A DNA stretch of 6,248 bases from an uncultured bacterium (GTDB taxonomy: Bacteria; Cyanobacteriota; Vampirovibrionia; Gastranaerophilales; Gastranaerophilaceae): contig CASELB010000140.1 in NCBI GenBank assembly GCA_949288685.1, forward strand, positions 1 through 6,248. The letters run 5' to 3'. The notes beneath the pieces are model-generated. The model did no database searches. It had not been told where the DNA came from and saw only the letters and a program-made list of their open reading frames with translations. The translations under genes and the position numbers were made by a program. How positions within the stretch are numbered: the first letter of the stretch is position 1; each line of letters opens with the position of its first letter. This document shows, one piece after another, positions 1 through 5,641 of the stretch.

Positions 1-740
1 CAAATTACCGCATATACCTTTTTCCCGCTCTCTCCGATTAATTTATAAATCTTTTCTTCCGCATCTTTATCAAATTTAAACCTTACAAATATTGATGTAG
101 AAGTATGATCAGCGTATTCAACTTCCGCTTCCGCGAGTGCTGTTTCGCAGGATGCACACCAGTAAACAGGTTTCATACCTTTTTCAATGTATCCTTTTTT
201 AAACATTTCGCCAAATATTCTTATCTGTTCGGCTTCAAATTCAGGCGCGATTGTTAAGTAAGGATGTTCCCAGTCTCCCCAGACTCCGAGGCGTTTAAAT
301 TCTGCTTCCTGACCTTTTAAATTTTTTGCGGCAAACTCACGGCATAATTTTCTTAATTCAGCCTCCGTGACTGAATGTCTGCCGCCCTTTAAGTTTTTAA
401 CAACAGCATTTTCAATCGGCAGCCCGTGTGCGTCGTACCCCGGAACATAAGGAGCATAAAAACCTGACATTGATTTATACTTAATTAAAATATCTTTTAA
501 TATTTTGTTTAAAGCAGTACCAACGTGAATTTTGTCGGAGCTTAAATACGGAGGTCCGTCATGAAGTACAAAAGATTTTGTTTTTTCTCTCTGTTCTAAG
601 TTCTTTTCATAAATTTTATTATCTTCCCAGAATTTTTGGGTATTAACTTCCTTAACTACCGCATTTGCTCTCATTTCAAGAGTAGTTTTCGGAAGGTTTA
701 AACTATCTTTAAAATCTTTCTTTTCTTTTACTTCACTCAT
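1..740 (-). CDS. ileS: Isoleucyl-tRNA synthetase, N-terminal 246 residues (partial)
   Basis: This class I aminoacyl-tRNA synthetase charges tRNA-Ile with isoleucine in the cytoplasm. The frame is open from an ATG at 740 down to base 1, so the C-terminal part lies outside the window. Visible landmarks are the N-terminal helix segment (LPKTTLEMRANA), the Rossmann entry VLHDGPPY at residues 58-65, the ATP-binding HIGH-type motif as HVGT at 72-75 followed by ALNKILKDI, GYDAHGLPIE at 101-110, and the start of the CP1 insertion with YWCASCETALAEAEVEY at 193-209. The KMSKS loop, editing pocket and tRNA-binding C-terminus are not in view. The ATG directly abuts the TAA of the symporter gene, with an AGAGG ribosome site inside that gene's last codons, so the two are probably co-transcribed and translationally coupled. 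The last residue of the HIGH motif is Thr rather than His, and GYDAHG replaces the usual GWD(C/T)HG. The family call is secure. Confidence 0.96.
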   Translation of the reverse strand, partial: MSEVKEKKDFKDSLNLPKTTLEMRANAVVKEVNTQKFWEDNKIYEKNLEQREKTKSFVLHDGPPYLSSDKIHVGTALNKILKDILIKYKSMSGFYAPYVPGYDAHGLPIENAVVKNLKGGRHSVTEAELRKLCREFAAKNLKGQEAEFKRLGVWGDWEHPYLTIAPEFEAEQIRIFGEMFKKGYIEKGMKPVYWCASCETALAEAEVEYADHTSTSIFVRFKFDKDAEEKIYKLIGESGKKVYAVI

Positions 741-2018
741 TTATTTTGCCTCTACTAATTCTTTTTCTACACTATCTAAACTTTTTATAAACTTTTTCAT
801 CTTCCTGTAATCAAACTGACGTTCCCATCTTGCAATAACAACTGTTGCTACACAATTACCGATAAGGTTAACGGTTGTTCTGCCCATATCAAGAATCTGG
901 TCAATCCCAAGCAGAATTGCAACACCGAGTATTGGAATATTAAAACTTGTAAGCGTTCCGGCAAGTACAATCAATGAAACACGCGGAACCCCCGCTATCC
1001 CTTTACTTGTAAACATAAGCGCAAACATTATTACAAGTTGTTCTTCAATACTCAAATGAATTCCTGCAATTTGTGTTGAAAATATTACAGCCATTGCAAG
1101 GTAAAGTGTTGAACCGTCAAGATTAAACGTGTAACCGGTCGGCATAACAAAACCTACAATAGTTTTCGGAACACCGAATTTTTCCATAATTTCCATTGCT
1201 TTAGGCAGCGCCGCCTCTGAACTGGCTGTTGTAAAAGCAAGAAGAGCAGGAGCTTGCAGGGCTTTTATTAAGTCTTTAAAGGAAATTTTTACAATAAAAC
1301 AAGCAATTGATAAAACAAATATTACAAAAACAAACAGTGCAAAGTATAATGAGCCTATGATTTTTGCGTAATTCCTGAGAATAGTAATTCCATTACACCC
1401 TATAGTATATGCAATTGCTCCGAATATACCGATTGGAGCAAACCACATAACATACTCGGTAAATTTAAACATAATAGATGCAACACTGTTCAATATGTCA
1501 ACGACCGGTTTTGCCTTACTTCCAACAGCCCGTATTGCAAGTGCAAAGAATATAGAAAATACTACGATTTGCAGCAGATTACCTTCCGCCATAGATTGGA
1601 CAATACTTGTCGGGAAAATACTCAGCAGCATTTGCCCGAAAGAGCCGTGCTGTGTATATGATACCATCTGGGTAATCTGGGTTAACCCCGTAGTCTGGGC
1701 ACCGATATTATCCATAGCCTCGCCCGGACGGACAAGATTGGCGACAATTAAGCCGATTATAAGTGCAAATGTTGTAACTATTTCAAAATAAACAATCGTT
1801 TTTACTCCGAGACGCCCCAGACCTTTTGCATCATCGTGCCCTGCAATACCAATTATCAGTGTTGCAAACAGTAATGGCGCAATAATCATTTTCACCATTC
1901 TTAGAAACACTTCCGCAAGTACGTGCATCCTTTGCGCAAAATGCGGAAACTGCCATCCGACAAAAAGTCCGAGAATTAATGCTATAAATATTAAGGTAGT
2001 TAATTTTACTTTTTTCAT
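741..2018 (-). CDS. Dicarboxylate/amino acid:cation symporter (GltP/DctA-type)
   Basis: This 425-residue inner-membrane transporter belongs to the DAACS family (GltPh, GltP, DctA, EAATs) and uses Na+ or H+ gradients to import acidic amino acids or C4-dicarboxylates. Length and fold landmarks are complete. Hydrophobic helices start at residue 6. The HP1 serine-rich hairpin is TTASSEAALP (263-272), the TM7 motif is NLDGS (299-303), HP2 is SKGIAGVP (338-345), and the TM8 signature is DQILDMGRTTVNLIGN (373-388). D377, R380, T381 and N384 match GltPh D394, R397, T398 and N401, which bind the substrate amino group and side-chain carboxylate. This favours Asp/Glu, although the DctA-like GYTFNLDG segment leaves C4-dicarboxylates possible. 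N388 replaces the Na1-site Asp (GltPh D405). The ATG at 2018 has an AGGA ribosome site 7 nt upstream and a promoter close by. The gene heads an apparent unit with ileS. Family certain, substrate not. Confidence 0.93.
   Translation of the reverse strand: MKKVKLTTLIFIALILGLFVGWQFPHFAQRMHVLAEVFLRMVKMIIAPLLFATLIIGIAGHDDAKGLGRLGVKTIVYFEIVTTFALIIGLIVANLVRPGEAMDNIGAQTTGLTQITQMVSYTQHGSFGQMLLSIFPTSIVQSMAEGNLLQIVVFSIFFALAIRAVGSKAKPVVDILNSVASIMFKFTEYVMWFAPIGIFGAIAYTIGCNGITILRNYAKIIGSLYFALFVFVIFVLSIACFIVKISFKDLIKALQAPALLAFTTASSEAALPKAMEIMEKFGVPKTIVGFVMPTGYTFNLDGSTLYLAMAVIFSTQIAGIHLSIEEQLVIMFALMFTSKGIAGVPRVSLIVLAGTLTSFNIPILGVAILLGIDQILDMGRTTVNLIGNCVATVVIARWERQFDYRKMKKFIKSLDSVEKELVEAK
749..753 (-). promoter_or_regulatory. 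Ribosome binding site of ileS inside the symporter gene
   Basis: AGAGG on the minus strand lies 8 nt before the ileS ATG and is embedded in the last codons of the upstream gene. It supports the ATG at 740 as the true start. Ribosomes finishing the symporter could reinitiate at once, because the stop and start codons are adjacent (TAAATG). Confidence 0.7.
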
Positions 2019-2037
2019 TACTCTATCCTAAGTGTAA

Positions 2038-2065
2038 ATTATACAATAAAAACATCCTCATTCAA
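2038..2065 (-). promoter_or_regulatory. Sigma70-type promoter of the symporter-ileS unit
   Basis: On the minus strand a -35 box TTGAAT (2060-2065) is followed by a 16-bp spacer and a perfect -10 box TATAAT (2038-2043). Transcription would start near 2031, giving a very short leader of about 13 nt that still contains the AGGA ribosome site at 2026-2029. That leaves no room for a T-box or other riboswitch ahead of this unit, so if ileS is transcribed only from here it lacks T-box control. Confidence 0.65.
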
Positions 2066-2169
2066 GTTTACAGGAGTTATAATCGGCAGGAATTTTACTT
2101 TTCAGAAAAAAGTTCAGTACGCCTGACCGGCTCAATATTCCTCATAACACAAATACTTTACAAAAACAG

Positions 2170-2245
2170 AACGGCATAAAAAATATTTGTAAATTTATGT
2201 AACAGTTTTATCTTTTTTATTAAAGTTTTGAAAAATTATGCCGTT
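2170..2245. repeat. Perfect 10-bp inverted repeat in the divergent intergenic region
   Basis: AACGGCATAA at 2170-2179 is the exact reverse complement of TTATGCCGTT at 2236-2245. The arms are separated by 56 bp of very AT-rich DNA, and the right arm ends 23 bp before the ATG of the 221-aa gene. The arms are the most GC-containing words in that stretch. They could be paired operators of a DNA-looping regulator or the base of a long leader hairpin. No convincing -35/-10 pair for the plus-strand gene was found between or near them. Confidence 0.5.
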
Positions 2246-2268
2246 ATACAAAATACAGGAGACAATAA

Positions 2269-2934
2269 ATGAGCGGTAATAATTCGCACAATGTAAATAA
2301 TTCAGGGAATGCAAAACAAGTCGGCGGGAATTTTGATTCAAACAGTGCTAAAGTTAACCCGCGTATGTTTTCAGCACTTACTGCAAGCACAAGACACGTA
2401 ATTGCACGTTCTGCCCACTCCGATACATTGGAAGTCGGCGGATATGATCCTGAAATTTCTCTTAAACTAAGCATTGCCTCTGCAAAAAACGACAACTTTA
2501 AATCAAGAACACTATTAAATGCTATTGCCAAAGAACTTTTAAGTTCTTACAGCGAAGAATTTGATATGGATATAGAAAATGCCTACTACAATTTTAAAAA
2601 CGGTTTACCCAATGTCAAAGGTTTAGAAAACGCTGTTATATTTATGGGATGTTTGTACAGAGGCGAAAAAATGGGGCGCTTAAAAATTTTCAACGCTAAG
2701 AAGATTGCAAAAAAAGAACGCGCCATTATTGAAGAAGACCTGGATAATCAAACAGAAAACGATGATAATCTTACGCCGGAAGACTCGGACGAAGGAGAAG
2801 TTATTGCTATTCTTGCAGGCGATGATGCAAAGTATGAACTAAAACACCGGGCTGAAATCTACTATGACTCTGTCAGCAGAACTGTACCGGAAGAAGATTA
2901 TGTACTTGAAGAGTACAAATCTAATGTAAATTAA
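2269..2934 (+). CDS. Hypothetical protein, 221 aa, soluble, with an acidic linker
   Basis: I do not recognise this protein. The gene is supported by an AGGAG ribosome site 7 nt before the ATG, a full-length open frame, and a strong terminator 28 bp after its TAA. There is no signal peptide or membrane helix, so it is probably cytoplasmic. Residues 1-30 are rich in Asn, Gly and Ser and look disordered. Residues about 60-140 look like a folded alpha-helical region with a SLKLSIASAKN stretch and a hydrophobic core LENAVIFMGCLYRG (119-132). A basic patch follows (134-151, with KKIAKKER), then a strongly acidic linker (154-177) and a charged C-terminal segment rich in Tyr and Glu. The adjacent basic and acidic blocks could suit a nucleic-acid or protein-interaction adaptor, but that is a guess. 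It stands alone between divergent and convergent neighbours, so context gives no function. Confidence 0.82.
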   Translation: MSGNNSHNVNNSGNAKQVGGNFDSNSAKVNPRMFSALTASTRHVIARSAHSDTLEVGGYDPEISLKLSIASAKNDNFKSRTLLNAIAKELLSSYSEEFDMDIENAYYNFKNGLPNVKGLENAVIFMGCLYRGEKMGRLKIFNAKKIAKKERAIIEEDLDNQTENDDNLTPEDSDEGEVIAILAGDDAKYELKHRAEIYYDSVSRTVPEEDYVLEEYKSNVN

Positions 2935-2962
2935 TTTTTCCATTTTCTCTTTTTTCTTAACC

Positions 2963-2998
2963 TAAAAAACTGCACAAAATATTTTGTGCAGTTTTTTA
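2963..2998. terminator. Bidirectional intrinsic terminator, 36-bp perfect palindrome
   Basis: The 18 bases from 2963 are the exact reverse complement of the 18 bases ending at 2998. The hairpin core is ACTGCACAAA paired with TTTGTGCAGT, flanked by six A residues on the left and six T residues on the right, so it has a T tract in either direction. It sits between the stop of the plus-strand 221-aa gene and the stop (3016-3018) of the minus-strand glycosyltransferase gene, and would serve both convergent units. Confidence 0.9.
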
Positions 2999-3015
2999 AT
3001 ATTATTTTTATGTAC

Positions 3016-4995
3016 TTATTCCTCTTTCTTTTTAGCACGTCCGGAAGGCTTTTTAGCAGCTTTACTTCCCGTTGTTTTACTTTTAGATGCTGACGGTTTC
3101 TTTGTTACGCTTTTTGTTGTCGTCTTTTTAGAGGTAGTTTTTGATGTTGTCTTTTTAGCAGTGCTCTTCTTTGCAGTCGTTTTCTTCGCAGGTTTCTTTG
3201 CTTTTTCTTCCTCTTCAAGGAGTCCGGCTATTGCATCCAGCGAAACAGCTGCATTAGGACTTATATTTTTTGATTTAATAGAACCTTTGGGAACAGAGAG
3301 TTTAAGTTTATTATTCAACTTATCAAGCTGGCGTTTTTCAACTATTTCAATTGCTTTTTTAATAGTTTCATCCCACGCTCTTGATGTTGACGCCTGTACA
3401 GGTTTAACGGATTTATACCAGACAACATCATCCCCGGTTGTGTCAATCCACCGCCATTCAGAAATCGTATTAAACAAGCATATTGACGGAATACCCAGTG
3501 CGCCTGCAAGGTTCATAACACCGTTATCGGAGGAAATAAATATATCCATACATTTTAAGCCTGCAGCAGTATCTCTAAAGTTTCTGAGCTTATCACCGAG
3601 TCTTGTAAACTGAAGATTGGAAGGAACTCTGTCCATCTGATTACTCGGGTCAGATACCTGAAAACAATAAATTTCCACACCCGGAAGCTCCATTAACGGA
3701 TACATGAATTTTAACGGAATATCACGGTCTGTTTCTTTACCCATAACAGAACCTTCGTATGCGATACCTATTTTAAATTTGTCATTTTTATGAATATATT
3801 GTTCTCTAAACTCATCAATATACTTCTGGTCAACCTTCAAATACCCTTCCGCATGCGGAATTGTATCTGCAGTTGTATGACAAACAAGCGGTAGGTCCAT
3901 CATAGGAATAACCACATCGTATTTAAGCCCCATAGGGATATCATCCGGGTAAATATCGCACCCTAAATCAGACCCTGCAAAAAGTTCCAGAAGCGGACGT
4001 TGTACAACAATTGAAACTTTTGCACACATTTCTTTAACCTGATCAAGAAATCTGATAAACATTATAGAGTCACCAAACCCCTGTTCAAAGTGAAGTATTA
4101 CGTGTTTACCGGTTAAGTCCATTTTATCATTCCATCTTACCTTCTTATTGAGGAATATAGGCGGGAATGCACCTTCTTGCAAATCTTCTTTAGAAAATCT
4201 GTGCATAAGGAACTTAAACCCGTTTGCAAAATCGCGTTTGCTGACCAGATAACCGCCATAACTGTGTAAGTCGGAGTGTGAAGGATTAAGCTGCTGCAAT
4301 CTTGCATAATACTTATCAGCCTCTTCATACTGTCTGAATTTACCGAGTACGTACGCAATGTTCTTGGTAATAACCCTGTTATTCGGTTCAAGTTCCGCAG
4401 CTTTTTTAAGATAGTATATTTGTTTGTCCATATACTTATCCTGATAATAGGTAGAATACAGGTGACCTAACATGTTATAGATATGAGCATTATCACCGTA
4501 TTTTTCAATCATTTTTTCGTAGTATTCTATTGCTTTTTCATAATCCTTGATATTTTCATAATAAATATCAGCAAGATATTTATACACTTCTTCCTTGTCA
4601 TAAGCATTTTCTTCATACTTTTCAAAGAATCTCAACGCTCTTACAGGCTGCCCCATTTCATTAAGACAAATTGCAGTATTTTTAAAGATATAAGGATCCG
4701 TAACATTTTGTTTTAAAAGTTTTTTATACTGTTCAAGAGCTTTGCTGTATTTCTTTTCTTTAAGCAGAGTATCAGCATAAGTCTTCATCTGGCGCATATA
4801 CTTATTTTTAAGCTCTATATCGCCAAAGGCTTTACGAACAAGCCGTTCATAAATTTCAAACCCTTTTTCAAACTCTTTATTTTTGCAATACTCTTCGGCA
4901 AGCGCAACATCTATATCAAAAATTAAATCGTCATTAACTTCCTCCGGAAGAGTAACCGGTTTACCGACTATAAGCCTTTTTGATACTTGAACCAT
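3016..4995 (-). CDS. TPR-repeat protein with GT9/GT41-like glycosyltransferase domain and Lys-rich tail
   Basis: This 659-residue protein has three parts. Residues about 25-265 are tandem tetratricopeptide repeats, with typical units such as KKYSKALEQYKKLLKQ (81-96), KDYEKAIEYYEKMIEKYGDN (150-169) and RQYEEADKYYARLQQLNPSH (221-240). Residues about 285-555 form a GT-B-type domain of the kind found in TPR-linked transferases related to heptosyltransferases. It contains LTGKHVILHFEQGFGDSIMF (294-313), the IGIAYEGS strand (409-416), and the donor-binding-type segment FISSDNGVMNLAGALGIPSI (486-505) followed by SEWRWID (512-518). Residues 598-659 are a low-complexity tail of Lys, Thr, Ser, Ala and Pro. 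By family it would transfer a sugar to a protein or envelope glycan; donor and acceptor cannot be read from sequence. No signal peptide is seen. AAGAGG at 5005-5010 lies 9 nt before the ATG. It is a single-gene unit with its own promoter region and terminator. Confidence 0.9.
   Translation of the reverse strand: MVQVSKRLIVGKPVTLPEEVNDDLIFDIDVALAEEYCKNKEFEKGFEIYERLVRKAFGDIELKNKYMRQMKTYADTLLKEKKYSKALEQYKKLLKQNVTDPYIFKNTAICLNEMGQPVRALRFFEKYEENAYDKEEVYKYLADIYYENIKDYEKAIEYYEKMIEKYGDNAHIYNMLGHLYSTYYQDKYMDKQIYYLKKAAELEPNNRVITKNIAYVLGKFRQYEEADKYYARLQQLNPSHSDLHSYGGYLVSKRDFANGFKFLMHRFSKEDLQEGAFPPIFLNKKVRWNDKMDLTGKHVILHFEQGFGDSIMFIRFLDQVKEMCAKVSIVVQRPLLELFAGSDLGCDIYPDDIPMGLKYDVVIPMMDLPLVCHTTADTIPHAEGYLKVDQKYIDEFREQYIHKNDKFKIGIAYEGSVMGKETDRDIPLKFMYPLMELPGVEIYCFQVSDPSNQMDRVPSNLQFTRLGDKLRNFRDTAAGLKCMDIFISSDNGVMNLAGALGIPSICLFNTISEWRWIDTTGDDVVWYKSVKPVQASTSRAWDETIKKAIEIVEKRQLDKLNNKLKLSVPKGSIKSKNISPNAAVSLDAIAGLLEEEEKAKKPAKKTTAKKSTAKKTTSKTTSKKTTTKSVTKKPSASKSKTTGSKAAKKPSGRAKKKEE
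3019..3204 (-). other. Histone H1-like Lys/Thr/Ser/Ala-rich C-terminal tail region
   Basis: This segment codes for residues 598-659 of the glycosyltransferase. It is made of short repeated words such as KKTTAKK, KKSTAKK and SKTTSKK, ending RAKKKEE. The composition resembles bacterial H1-like or AlgP-type tails and is certainly disordered and polycationic. The repetitive codons make in-frame length variation likely between strains. Its role (binding nucleic acid, anionic glycan or membrane, or serving as an O-glycosylation acceptor) is unknown. Confidence 0.85.
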
Positions 4996-5074
4996 CCTTA
5001 TTATCCTCTTTATACTACACTTCTATTATCGGGATACCATATTTTACAATTCCAGTCAAGGTATATAGAGATGA

Positions 5075-5110
5075 ATTATACCCCTCTTGTTTTTATTAAG
5101 TTTTGTTAAG
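5075..5110 (-). promoter_or_regulatory. Candidate promoter with Pho-box-like tandem repeat for the glycosyltransferase gene
   Basis: On the minus strand a perfect -10 box TATAAT (5075-5080) lies about 80 bp before the ATG. No consensus -35 stands at 16-18 bp. Instead the DNA carries two tandem 10-bp units, CTTAACAAAA (5101-5110) and CTTAATAAAA (5091-5100), differing at one base. These contain TTAACA and TTAATA separated by 4 bp, which fits the TT(A/T/C)A(C/T)A hexamer of PhoP-type boxes. An activator-dependent promoter is plausible. A TTGACT at 5109-5114 is 28 bp from the -10 and is too distant to be its -35. Confidence 0.45.
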
Positions 5111-5161
5111 TCAAAATACATTGTAATTACTTAATCATACAAATTTAGCATTTTAAATTGT

Positions 5162-5178
5162 AAAATTGGCGCAATTTT
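5162..5178. promoter_or_regulatory. Operator-like dyad upstream of the 108-aa gene
   Basis: AAAATTG (5162-5168) and CAATTTT (5172-5178) form a perfect inverted repeat around a GCG centre. It lies about 93 bp before the ATG of the plus-strand gene, and a TATATA sequence (5196-5201) begins 18 bp after it. The size and symmetry would suit a dimeric repressor, but the AT-rich background makes short dyads common, and no clear -35 box accompanies it. Confidence 0.25.
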
Positions 5179-5270
5179 TATAAACCAAATTACTTTATAT
5201 ATACATCAATAAAAAATCTTTTGAAAGAGAATTCAAAATAGCACAACACAAAGGGAAAAAGGAGAGAATT

Positions 5271-5597
5271 ATGAGTTTAGAAGCAGTACAACAATCGCAA
5301 CAACCGCAACAACCGCAAGAGAAGTTAAGCAATTGGAAAAGAGCAGCAATTACACTTGCCCCTCTTCCAAGTGCAATTGCAATTTTTACCAGCGAAATTA
5401 TTAAAACAGATCAAGTATCGGAAAGTGCTGATGCAGTTATAGATACATTTAAACAAACACATAAAGAAAATATGGAACAAATTAAAGAGAATATTCACGA
5501 AACCGCAGAGCAAACGAGAAAAATGGGACCGCTTAGATATTTATTTGGATTAATACCGGCGCTTATTGAAAAAATCGATGAAGATATAAATAATTAG
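5271..5597 (+). CDS. Hypothetical protein, 108 aa, Gln/Pro-rich N-terminus with amphipathic helices
   Basis: I do not recognise this protein. A strong ribosome site (AAAGGAGAG, 5258-5266) sits before the ATG, the frame is intact, and a terminator hairpin follows within about 10 bp, so it looks like a real, well-translated single gene. Residues 7-16 are Gln/Pro-rich, encoded by three 9-bp tandem units. Residues 24-44 (from RAAITLAPLPSAIAIFTSEII) are moderately hydrophobic with two prolines; they may lie against or dip into a membrane rather than span it. Residues 50-85 look like one long charged amphipathic helix (FKQTHKENMEQIKENIHETAEQ), phasin- or apolipoprotein-like in character. A short hydrophobic helix YLFGLIPALIEKI (90-102) follows. 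There is no cleavable signal peptide. A small membrane-surface or coiled-coil protein is a guess. It is transcribed away from the glycosyltransferase gene and towards mutL. Confidence 0.78.
   Translation: MSLEAVQQSQQPQQPQEKLSNWKRAAITLAPLPSAIAIFTSEIIKTDQVSESADAVIDTFKQTHKENMEQIKENIHETAEQTRKMGPLRYLFGLIPALIEKIDEDINN
5289..5315 (+). repeat. Three 9-bp in-frame tandem repeats (CAACAACCG type)
   Basis: CAACAATCG, CAACAACCG and CAACAACCG follow each other within the start of the 108-aa gene and encode QQS, QQP, QQP. Because the unit is nine bases, gain or loss of copies would keep the reading frame and only change the length of the Gln/Pro segment. Confidence 0.85.
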
Positions 5598-5607
5598 ATA
5601 GATGCAG

Positions 5608-5641
5608 CATAAAATCCGCCTTAAATCAGGCGGATTTTATG
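5608..5641. terminator. Bidirectional intrinsic terminator between the 108-aa gene and mutL
   Basis: A 13-bp perfect stem (5608-5620 with 5629-5641) closes an 8-base loop TTAAATCA. The GC-rich centre TCCGCC/GGCGGA is flanked by AAAA and TTTT, so a short U tract follows on either strand. The mutL stop codon (5637-5639) lies within the right arm, so the hairpin begins inside the end of that gene. It would end both convergent transcripts. Confidence 0.85.

Noticed and set aside
1495..1791. 98-aa plus-strand open frame
   Set aside because: It lies antisense inside the symporter gene, whose family motifs are unmistakable; no ribosome site or family features of its own.
2112..2127. Small inverted repeat TCAG/CTGA
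   Set aside because: Only 4-bp arms, expected by chance at this length.
2019..2268. T-box or other riboswitch controlling the symporter-ileS unit
   Set aside because: The predicted leader is about 13 nt, and no T-box sequence or specifier-type hairpin is visible further upstream.
2244..2531. 95-aa minus-strand open frame
   Set aside because: It is antisense to the start of the 221-aa gene, which has a better ribosome site and terminator.
2984..3613. 209-aa plus-strand open frame rich in Phe, Val and Leu
   Set aside because: It is the antisense of the Lys-rich tail and GT domain of the glycosyltransferase gene, and it overlaps the terminator. The hydrophobic look comes from reading AAA/ACA codons backwards.
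4137..4391. 84-aa minus-strand open frame in another phase
   Set aside because: It is a shifted-frame shadow within the TPR region of the glycosyltransferase gene.
4483..4716. 77-aa plus-strand Phe/Ile-rich open frame
   Set aside because: It is antisense to Lys/Glu-rich TPR codons; the composition is what that reversal produces.
5158..5184. TTGTAA and TATAAA as a promoter for the 108-aa gene
   Set aside because: The spacing is only 15 bp and both boxes are weak in a very AT-rich stretch; not better than chance.
5325..5513. 62-aa minus-strand Cys-rich open frame
   Set aside because: It is the antisense shadow of the 108-aa gene.
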